A stretch of 5,922 nucleotides of DNA from Bacteroidota bacterium (GTDB lineage Bacteria > Bacteroidota > Ignavibacteria > Ignavibacteriales > Ignavibacteriaceae), in NCBI GenBank assembly GCA_022567875.1, contig JADFGB010000088.1:1-5922 (forward strand), read 5' to 3'. Below are positions 1 to 5,537 of the stretch, one piece after another. The position numbers were made by a program, and so were the translations under genes. Numbering within the stretch: the first letter of the stretch is position 1; the number at the start of each line of letters is the position of its first letter. Under the pieces are notes generated by a model, which saw only the letters and a list, made by a program, of their open reading frames with translations, ran no database searches and was not told where the DNA came from.

Positions 1-1
1 T

Positions 2-331
2 AGAATAACAATAAACAAATGCAAAGATCATTTAAGAAAAATAAAAGTAAGAAGAATGTTTATACCGCTTATTGATTCTTTTGATAAAGCGGAATTATTT
101 AAAAATGAAATTGAAATATCTAATACATCGGAACTTGTAAGAAATGCAATTTCAAAATTACCAGAAAAGTTGAAGATACCTTTACTGCTTAAAGATATAG
201 AGGGATTCAGTTATCAAGAAATTGCTGAATCTGTTCAATGTGAAATTGGTACGGTTAAATCAAGAATATTTAGAGCTCGTGAAAAGTTAAAAAAAATTTT
301 AATGCCTTATAAGACGGAGATATTTAAATGA
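2..331 (+). CDS. ECF-type RNA polymerase sigma factor, C-terminal part (5' end outside window)
   Basis: This is a sigma-70 family protein of the extracytoplasmic-function (ECF) group, which directs RNA polymerase to stress or envelope-response promoters. The frame is open from base 2, giving about 109 visible residues. The first 18, RITINKCKDHLRKIKVRR, look like the end of region 2 (2.3/2.4, -10 recognition; compare the usual N-x-C-x-D-x-x-R pattern). A short linker follows, then region 4: LPEKLKIPLLLKDIEGFSYQEIA, split here as LPEKLKIPLLLKDIEG and FSYQEIAESV, ending with the GTVKSRIFRAREKL recognition helix that is the hallmark of Sigma70_r4_2. The ATG at 56 is therefore internal and has no convincing ribosome site. 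The stop TGA at 329-331 overlaps the next start (ATGA), the arrangement typical of an ECF sigma factor and its cognate anti-sigma factor. Class and regulon cannot be assigned from this fragment. Confidence 0.93.
   Translation, partial: RITINKCKDHLRKIKVRRMFIPLIDSFDKAELFKNEIEISNTSELVRNAISKLPEKLKIPLLLKDIEGFSYQEIAESVQCEIGTVKSRIFRAREKLKKILMPYKTEIFK
316..320 (+). promoter_or_regulatory. Ribosome binding site of the anti-sigma gene
   Basis: GGAGA lies 7 nt before the ATG at 328, inside the end of the sigma factor gene. Together with the ATGA overlap at 328-331 it supports both this start and translational coupling of the sigma and anti-sigma genes. Confidence 0.6.
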
Positions 332-1869
332 GTAATAAATTAAAAAAAGAATACGAATTATTATCGGCATATCTTGACGGGGAAGTCTCTTTAGAACAGG
401 AACAAGAAATTAAAAACAAACTTGCGTCTTCTACTGATTTAAGAAATAAATTAAAAGAATTAGAAAAGTTAAAAAAGTTAACAAAATTATCTTTTAAACA
501 GATACCGGAGTCACCTTACTTTGAATCTGTATTAAATCAAAAAATAAAAGAAAATAAAAAAAGAAGACATAAATTAAGATTTTTTGCACCCGCTTATGGA
601 CTTGCTATATTAACAATTATTGTAATCTTATTATTAAAGTTCTATCCTAATATTTTAAACAATACTTTAGATAATCAACCTATTAATATAGCCGGCCTTT
701 ATAACAGTAATTTAAAACCTTTACTTTATACATCCAATCTTTCAAATGAAGATATATTTAATTTTGCTTTTTACAAACTATTGCCTCTCGATAATAATAA
801 CAAACAATACTTGCTATTAAGTACCGATGAATCCGGTAATGAATATTTTGAAATTAAAAAGAATAATTATAATAGAAGAAAAAATAATTTAGCAAAGTTT
901 GCATTTGCATTAGGATTAAACGATGAACAAAAAAACGAAGTCAATTCTATAATTAAAGTGTATAGAGATGAACTTCAGGAACAAATATTAGTAAACGATA
1001 AAAATACACTGGCGCTAAGCCAAAATCTATTCGATTATAACAGAGCTCTTACCGCGGATTTACTTACTTTTGCTGCCAAAGCAAATAAAATTGAATTTAA
1101 AAAAATTATACCTGCTGGGTTAACAGTTGTAAATAATAAAACTACTCCCATTATTATTAATGAAATAAGGATAAAGAATAGTGGTTCTACTCATCAGTAT
1201 GTTTTCTTTAATGAAGATACAATTTTTACCGAACTGTATACAATTGACAAAGAGAAGTTCAAAAAGGAAATAAAAATATTTAAAGAGCGAGTGAAAGAAA
1301 ATGTAAAAATATTTAAAAATTATTCTATTAACATTATAATTGATAGCAACGTAGCTAAAATTAAAATGAAAAAATATTGGAATGACGGCTTAGTCGTTTT
1401 TTTAGATTCCAATTCTTTTCATGTCAAGTTACCTGTAATCCCTCATTTTAAAATTAAATTGCCTTATATGGATAGTCTAATTATTGAACTGGATAAAGCC
1501 AGGGAAAATTTCAAAGAATTTTCTTTTTCTTTCCCTAAAAATTTTCCCAATTTTAAAGGACATTTTAATTTTTCTGATTCGATTAAAGATTTTAACTTCG
1601 ATATTCATAAACTTAAAATTGATTCTATAATGAAAAACAACTTTTTTCTTATGGATTCATTACATTCAAAAAATTGGTATGAATATAAATTCAATGATGA
1701 TTCGTTAAAGATTATTCTTAATAAAATTCCCAAAATGTTCAATAAATTTCAATGGTTTAATGGTGATAAGGAAATAAAAATGCTTAAAAAAGAGATGAAA
1801 GAATTGAAAAAAGAACTGAAAGAAATGAAGAAAGAATTACGATATTCAAAGAAGAAAATTAAAACGTAA
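328..1869 (+). CDS. Putative membrane anti-sigma factor with zinc-less N-terminal domain and large extracytoplasmic region
   Basis: Likely binds and inhibits the ECF sigma factor encoded just upstream, with which it overlaps by four bases. Residues 8-50 resemble the anti-sigma domain of zf-HC2/RseA-type proteins (YELLSAYLDGEVS, then an acidic/basic helix), but the usual H-x3-C-x2-C zinc ligands are absent: the equivalent stretch reads KLASSTDLRNKL. A basic segment (77-84, KKRRHKLR) precedes a single membrane helix at about 86-105, implying N-terminus in, C-terminus out. The remaining roughly 405 residues are far more than most anti-sigma factors carry. They include a helical segment at 190-255 beginning LGLNDEQKNEV, which faintly recalls LTxxQ/Spy/CpxP periplasmic sensors; a probably beta-rich part at 260-385; a Phe-rich stretch at 395-424 (10 Phe in 30 residues); and a Lys/Glu-rich predicted helix at 480-512. 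The sigma-inhibitor role is inferred from context and the N-terminus. The function of the exported part is unknown. Confidence 0.75.
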   Translation: MSNKLKKEYELLSAYLDGEVSLEQEQEIKNKLASSTDLRNKLKELEKLKKLTKLSFKQIPESPYFESVLNQKIKENKKRRHKLRFFAPAYGLAILTIIVILLLKFYPNILNNTLDNQPINIAGLYNSNLKPLLYTSNLSNEDIFNFAFYKLLPLDNNNKQYLLLSTDESGNEYFEIKKNNYNRRKNNLAKFAFALGLNDEQKNEVNSIIKVYRDELQEQILVNDKNTLALSQNLFDYNRALTADLLTFAAKANKIEFKKIIPAGLTVVNNKTTPIIINEIRIKNSGSTHQYVFFNEDTIFTELYTIDKEKFKKEIKIFKERVKENVKIFKNYSINIIIDSNVAKIKMKKYWNDGLVVFLDSNSFHVKLPVIPHFKIKLPYMDSLIIELDKARENFKEFSFSFPKNFPNFKGHFNFSDSIKDFNFDIHKLKIDSIMKNNFFLMDSLHSKNWYEYKFNDDSLKIILNKIPKMFNKFQWFNGDKEIKMLKKEMKELKKELKEMKKELRYSKKKIKT

Positions 1870-1911
1870 TTTTGAAAGAAATTTATCTTTTATTTTTATA
1901 ATTACTTAAAC

Positions 1912-2004
1912 TATAAATAACACTACTATCCTATAAATAATCCGCTTATATAACTTTTCTTTACAATAAATACAATTTCATATATATTTTCCTTATTATA
2001 AATA
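1912..2004 (+). repeat. Three TATAAATA copies in the intergenic region
   Basis: TATAAATA occurs at 1912-1919, 1932-1939 and 1997-2004. The first two are part of an exact 10-mer, CTATAAATAA, at 1911-1920 and 1931-1940, exactly 20 bp apart (about two helical turns). They lie between the anti-sigma gene and the STAS gene and could be regulator sites. The DNA here is so AT-rich that chance is a serious alternative. Confidence 0.35.
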
Positions 2005-2006
2005 GT

Positions 2007-2014
2007 TAGCTTTG
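2007..2014 (+). promoter_or_regulatory. Candidate Bacteroidota-type -7 promoter element for the partner-switching operon
   Basis: TAGCTTTG matches the TAnnTTTG -7 consensus of Bacteroidota primary-sigma promoters and sits 51 nt upstream of the ATG at 2066, so transcription would start around 2020 with a leader of about 45 nt. No good TTTG -33 element is seen 19-21 bp upstream. An alternative classic-type signal is TTGAAA (1872-1877), 19 bp, TATAAT (1897-1902). Neither is certain in such AT-rich DNA. Confidence 0.35.
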
Positions 2015-2055
2015 GTTAATTACGCTTTATTTAGAAATCAGAATTATAAATTTTT

Positions 2056-2060
2056 GGAGA
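2056..2060 (+). promoter_or_regulatory. Ribosome binding site that fixes the STAS gene start at 2066
   Basis: GGAGA lies 5 nt before ATG 2066. It is the clearest Shine-Dalgarno match in the module. A longer in-frame reading from TTG 2012 has no such site, overlaps the candidate promoter, and would add 18 residues not expected in a STAS protein. Confidence 0.7.
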
Positions 2061-2065
2061 AAAAT

Positions 2066-2419
2066 ATGACTGAGTTCAATACCTCGAAAAAAGAGATTGG
2101 TGATGTGAATGTTGTTTATCTAAATGGTTTTTTAGATGCACATACCGCACCGGTTTTAGAAGATACATTTTCATCTTTAGTTGAGCAAAATAAGTTTAAG
2201 TTGGTAGTCAACCTAAAGGAACTGGATTATATAAGCAGCGCAGGTCTTGGTGTATTTATGGCATTTATTGAAAAGATGAGGGAAAATAAAGGTGATATAA
2301 AATTAACATCAATGAATGAAAAAGTATTTAACATTTTTGATTTGCTTGGTTTTCCTCTTTTATATGAAATATTTGACAATGAGGAAGATGCAGTAAAAAA
2401 GTTTTCAGGGGATAACTAG
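2066..2419 (+). CDS. STAS-domain anti-sigma factor antagonist (RsbV/SpoIIAA-like)
   Basis: A 117-residue single-domain cytoplasmic protein, the normal length for anti-anti-sigma factors. It shows the STAS pattern: an N-terminal beta hairpin with VVYLNGFLDAHTAPVLED (about 16-33), a central strand KLVVNLKELDYISSAGLGVF (45-64), and the closing helix region IKLTSMNEKVFNIFDLLGF. Ser57/Ser58 in the ISSAGLG loop are the expected phosphorylation site, Ser58 aligning with the first Ser of the DSSGLG loop in SpoIIAA. In this family, the unphosphorylated form binds the partner kinase and releases whatever that kinase holds, while phosphorylation inactivates it. It is the first gene of a compact set: the kinase gene begins 5 bp downstream and the cognate phosphatase follows. 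The ATG at 2066 is chosen for its GGAGA site and for family length. The real binding partner is inferred from adjacency only. Confidence 0.93.
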   Translation: MTEFNTSKKEIGDVNVVYLNGFLDAHTAPVLEDTFSSLVEQNKFKLVVNLKELDYISSAGLGVFMAFIEKMRENKGDIKLTSMNEKVFNIFDLLGFPLLYEIFDNEEDAVKKFSGDN

Positions 2420-2424
2420 AAAAA

Positions 2425-2862
2425 ATGAGTCAAGATTTTAATGTGAATAAGGACAGATTAATAGTAAAAAGCAGTACGGCTAATCTTATTACTATTAGAA
2501 AATTTATAAACATCAAAGCTAAAACCTTTGGATTTTCATCCAACGAAATAGAGGATATTGTACTTGCAGTGGATGAAGCTTGCACAAATATAATTGAACA
2601 TTCATACCACTCAAAACCAAATTTGGATATTGAAATAAGTGTGTCATTTACTAAAAGTAATATCGTTATAAGAATTATCGATTACGGTGAGACATTTGAA
2701 ACAAGTTCATTTAAAGATCTAAATTTAGAATTATACCACAAACAAAGGAGAGTGGGTGGTTTAGGTGTGTATCTTATGAAAACATTAATGGACGATGTTA
2801 GGTATACATCAGTTAAAAATAAGTATAACCAAGTTTTACTAACTAAAAAATTAGCGCATTAA
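2425..2862 (+). CDS. GHKL serine-protein kinase / anti-sigma factor (RsbW/SpoIIAB-like)
   Basis: A 145-residue HATPase_c_2 protein, the usual length for RsbW-type kinases. The Bergerat ATP-binding fold is recognisable: N-box with Glu51 and Asn55 in LAVDEACTNIIEHSY (47-61), G1 box RIIDYGETF (83-91, Asp86 and Gly88), and G2 box RRVGGLGVYLMKTLMDDV (108-125). It lacks the phospho-accepting His domain of two-component kinases, as expected for a protein kinase acting on a Ser in a STAS partner. The presumed substrate is the STAS protein encoded 5 bp upstream. In the known systems the kinase also holds a sigma factor inactive, but no such sigma is encoded here, so its other client is unknown. The start ATG at 2425 has an AGGGG at 2407-2411, about 13 nt away, which is long. 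Translational coupling to the upstream gene is likely. Confidence 0.93.
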   Translation: MSQDFNVNKDRLIVKSSTANLITIRKFINIKAKTFGFSSNEIEDIVLAVDEACTNIIEHSYHSKPNLDIEISVSFTKSNIVIRIIDYGETFETSSFKDLNLELYHKQRRVGGLGVYLMKTLMDDVRYTSVKNKYNQVLLTKKLAH

Positions 2863-2864
2863 AA

Positions 2865-4544
2865 ATGATAGTAACAGACAGTTTAAAAATAAAAAGGAAT
2901 TTAAATGCATTAGTTGAATTTAGTAAAGCAATTAATTCGAGCTTGGATCTTAAATTTATTTTAAACAATGTTTTACTTACATGCATGGGTAAATTCTTAG
3001 CAACAAAGGGTGCTATTGCAATAAATGAAAAAGGTGTTATAAAATTAATGATCTCTAAGGGCGTCTCTGCAGATTTCGAAGAAAATTTTCCAGTAATAAC
3101 TGTAAAGGATGTAATTAATGAATCAGGAAAATTAAAAAGTATAACTGATTCAGGAAGTTTTGTTTGTTCTGAATTTATTCAGGCTTCTGAAAAACATATA
3201 GGAATAATATTCCTAGGCGAGAAACTGAATAAAACACTTTATTCGAATGAAGACATACAATTTCTAAAAACTATATTAAATATTTCTGCTACGGCTATTC
3301 AAAATTCTATGGTAATAAACGAACTGAAACAAGTTAACAGAACATTAGATACAAGAATTAACAGTTTAAATTCTTTGTTTGAATTAAGCAAAGAGTTTGG
3401 TTTGTTTTCAGAATCAACAAAGGTCTCTAAACTTCTAATTTATTCTATAATAGGACAGTTCATGATTTCTAAATATGCGGTATTAATATTTGAAAAGGAT
3501 GGAATAAATATTATTGAATCAAAATTTCCAATGGATGAAATTAAAAGTATTCTTAATAATACAGATGTTGAAAGTATTATTTCAACAGTAGAAAAAAATA
3601 AGTTAGAAAAACAATATAATTCTCTTTTTGAAATTGGTGTAGAACAGGTTGTACCTATGCAGATACAGGGAAAGACAAAAGGCTTAATTTTATTGGGCAA
3701 CAGGTTAAACAAACAACAATTTACAGAATCAGATATTGAGTTTATTTATTCGGTAGGTAGTCTTGCAATTATTTCTCTTGAAAATAAAAGATTATTTAAA
3801 GAAGAATTAGAAAAACATAAATTAGAGGAAGAATTAGATCTTGCGAGAGAAATTCAAAGAAATTTACTCCCCCAAGAAATAGTGCAACTGCACAATTTTG
3901 AAATATCAGCTGAAAATATTTCATCAAATCAAGTCGGCGGTGATTATTTTGACGTTATTCGGAAAGATGAAGAAAATTGTTATATAGCGATTGCTGATGT
4001 ATCCGGCAAAGGTGTTCCTGCTGCTTTGCTTATGGCAAATTTACAGGCTTTATTAAAATCAGCATGTAGACAAAATATAAGCTTGGTTGAAGGAACCGGG
4101 ATGATTAATGATCTAATTTCAGAAAATGTTACCGGTGGTAAATTTATTACATTTTTTTGGGCATCGATTAATGATAAAAATCGAACAATAAGTTATGTGA
4201 ATGCAGGGCACAACCCTCCGTTATTGGTCCGCGATGGAAAAATTATTAAACTAAGAAAAGGCGGAATGATACTTGGAGTTATGAAAACAAAGGACCCTTA
4301 TATTACAGAAACTTTACAATTACAGAAAAATGATTTACTTGTTTTTTTTACAGATGGCATTACAGAAGCAATGAATAACGAACAAAATGAATACTCGGAT
4401 GAGAGACTTGAAAAATTAGTGCTGTCGTTAAATAACAAATCATCTAAAGAAGTTCTAAAATTAATTCAGGCTGATGTAAAGAATTTTACATCAGGGGCTA
4501 TACAATCCGATGACATAACTTTGCTTGTTCTAAAAGTTAATTAA
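2865..4544 (+). CDS. Tandem-GAF SpoIIE/RsbU-type PP2C serine phosphatase
   Basis: A 559-residue predicted cytoplasmic phosphatase that should dephosphorylate the STAS protein and so switch the module on. There is no signal peptide or membrane helix. Two GAF-like sensor domains lie at about 12-155 and 167-310. They look like a duplication: GIIFLGEKLNK (113-123) and GLILLGNRLNK (273-283) are exactly 160 residues apart. A helical linker with the AREIQRNLLPQ motif (327-337), typical of regulated SpoIIE phosphatases, leads to the catalytic domain (about 340-557). Its metal-binding and core motifs are all present: GGDYFDV (358-364, Asp360), ADVSGKGVPAALLMA (377-391, Asp378), NAGHNPP (446-452), FFTDG (494-498, Asp497) and SDD (548-550). 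It should therefore be active. It starts 2 bp after the kinase stop with no Shine-Dalgarno sequence, suggesting coupled translation. The GAF ligands cannot be deduced. Confidence 0.93.
   Translation: MIVTDSLKIKRNLNALVEFSKAINSSLDLKFILNNVLLTCMGKFLATKGAIAINEKGVIKLMISKGVSADFEENFPVITVKDVINESGKLKSITDSGSFVCSEFIQASEKHIGIIFLGEKLNKTLYSNEDIQFLKTILNISATAIQNSMVINELKQVNRTLDTRINSLNSLFELSKEFGLFSESTKVSKLLIYSIIGQFMISKYAVLIFEKDGINIIESKFPMDEIKSILNNTDVESIISTVEKNKLEKQYNSLFEIGVEQVVPMQIQGKTKGLILLGNRLNKQQFTESDIEFIYSVGSLAIISLENKRLFKEELEKHKLEEELDLAREIQRNLLPQEIVQLHNFEISAENISSNQVGGDYFDVIRKDEENCYIAIADVSGKGVPAALLMANLQALLKSACRQNISLVEGTGMINDLISENVTGGKFITFFWASINDKNRTISYVNAGHNPPLLVRDGKIIKLRKGGMILGVMKTKDPYITETLQLQKNDLLVFFTDGITEAMNNEQNEYSDERLEKLVLSLNNKSSKEVLKLIQADVKNFTSGAIQSDDITLLVLKVN
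4471..4494. repeat. Perfect 10-bp inverted repeat inside the 3' end of the phosphatase gene
   Basis: CTGATGTAAA (4471-4480), a GAAT spacer, then TTTACATCAG (4485-4494): a perfect 10-bp stem with a 4-nt loop, about 48 nt before the phosphatase stop. It is followed by GGGGCTA rather than a T-run, so it is not an intrinsic terminator. It could be an mRNA hairpin, a dimeric-regulator site, or chance in AT-rich coding sequence. Confidence 0.5.
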
Positions 4545-4553
4545 AAATATTAA

Positions 4554-5537
4554 ATGAATATTATTCAATCATTATATAATCAAAATAAGACAAAAGTATT
4601 TTCAATTTTATCTTTATTAATATTGTTTATTGCAGCAATAAACATTTATTATGTTGTTGAAGTTAATGTAACATCAAATGATGAATGCTATTGGGTGCCC
4701 AAAAAAGTAAATGCAGACAGCAGTGCTATATTATTTAAATTTGTTAAAGAAAATGGAGTTACCTGGAATGCCGGTATTAGAAATGATGATCAACTTTTAG
4801 GTATTGATAATATTCCGACTAAAACAATTTGGCAGGCTCAATTTATCCTTAACAAATTTAAGGAAGGGGAACTTGCCGATTATACTGTTCTGCATAATGG
4901 TAAAATACTTAAAACAAAAGTTTATGTAAAAAAACTTCTTCAATTCGGAGATTTAGCTCTAAATCTTTTTGGTTTGTTCTGGTTCATAATTGGTTATTTA
5001 GTCCTTTCTTCAAAACCCGACGGACTCATTCAAAAACTGTTTTTTGCAATAGGTGTTGCAACTGTATTGGCAGGTATGCAGGTAATTTTAAAATCCTTTA
5101 CTTTTCTTGAAGCACTTGGTCAAACACAAACTGTTTTTATTCCAATTGTATCTTTCTTTTGGGCACTGGGATTTTCTTCCCTCCCGGCTTTAATTATTTA
5201 TTTCTTCTGGATATTTCCCAAACCATATAAATTTGTTGAGAACAATGGTGTTAAAATTTTATTAGTTCTTATTCCTGTAATATTATTTAGTCTAGTAACT
5301 GTATATATTTATCTTACTTTTATAGCACAAGAATTAAATATCTTTTATTTTCTAAGACTAATAGGTTACATCTCCTTTTTTAGTGCTTGTAGTTATATAA
5401 TAGGATGGATATCATTAGTCATAAATTACAGAAGACTTAAGGATAAAAGAGAAAAAAGACCAATATTTTTAGTACTGATAGCTTTCAGATTTCAATTATT
5501 GCTGTTTTTTATACTTCTACAATTGCACCTACATTAG
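4554..5537 (+). CDS. PDZ-like, polytopic membrane sensor protein, N-terminal part (frame broken near its end)
   Basis: Probably a membrane sensor whose output domain lies beyond the window. It has an N-terminal membrane helix (about 16-37) and a PDZ-like extracytoplasmic domain (about 55-128). The PDZ features are GVTWNAGIRNDDQLLGIDNI (the aGl..gD.il.idn pattern), KEGELADYTVLHNGK and a closing strand. Membrane helices follow at about 132-152, 158-180, 194-222, 234-258 and 263-290, and another begins at 303. The last residues of this frame (RFQLLLFFILLQLHLH) do not fit the family, and the coding sequence clearly resumes in the -1 frame, so the stop at 5535-5537 is probably not the true end. 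The gene starts 9 bp after the phosphatase stop without a Shine-Dalgarno site, so it is likely part of the same operon. PDZ/multi-helix proteins like this may end in a histidine kinase or in a PP2C phosphatase domain, and I cannot tell which. Confidence 0.8.
   Translation: MNIIQSLYNQNKTKVFSILSLLILFIAAINIYYVVEVNVTSNDECYWVPKKVNADSSAILFKFVKENGVTWNAGIRNDDQLLGIDNIPTKTIWQAQFILNKFKEGELADYTVLHNGKILKTKVYVKKLLQFGDLALNLFGLFWFIIGYLVLSSKPDGLIQKLFFAIGVATVLAGMQVILKSFTFLEALGQTQTVFIPIVSFFWALGFSSLPALIIYFFWIFPKPYKFVENNGVKILLVLIPVILFSLVTVYIYLTFIAQELNIFYFLRLIGYISFFSACSYIIGWISLVINYRRLKDKREKRPIFLVLIAFRFQLLLFFILLQLHLH

Noticed and set aside
1867..1904. Possible intrinsic terminator after the anti-sigma gene
   Set aside because: There is only a 5-bp A/T-rich stem (AAAGA 1875-1879 with TCTTT 1886-1890) and a weak outer TAATT/AATTA pair before a T-rich stretch. 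There are no G-C pairs to stabilise it, so it is not distinguishable from AT-rich background.
3199..3215. Inverted repeat TAGGAAT-AAT-ATTCCTA inside the phosphatase gene
   Set aside because: A 7-bp stem in conserved GAF coding sequence is well within chance for this composition, and the codons explain it.
3440..3712. 90-codon open frame on the minus strand inside the phosphatase gene
   Set aside because: It is a shadow of the well-supported GAF/PP2C gene on the plus strand, has Cys/Ser/Ile-rich composition with no recognisable motif, and lies opposite conserved GAF coding sequence.
5452..5458. Programmed -1 frameshifting at the AAAAAAG run
   Set aside because: The heptamer is not in the required reading phase, and shifting there would replace the hydrophobic PIFLVLIAF with the polar TNIFSTDSF, which fits the membrane helix poorly.
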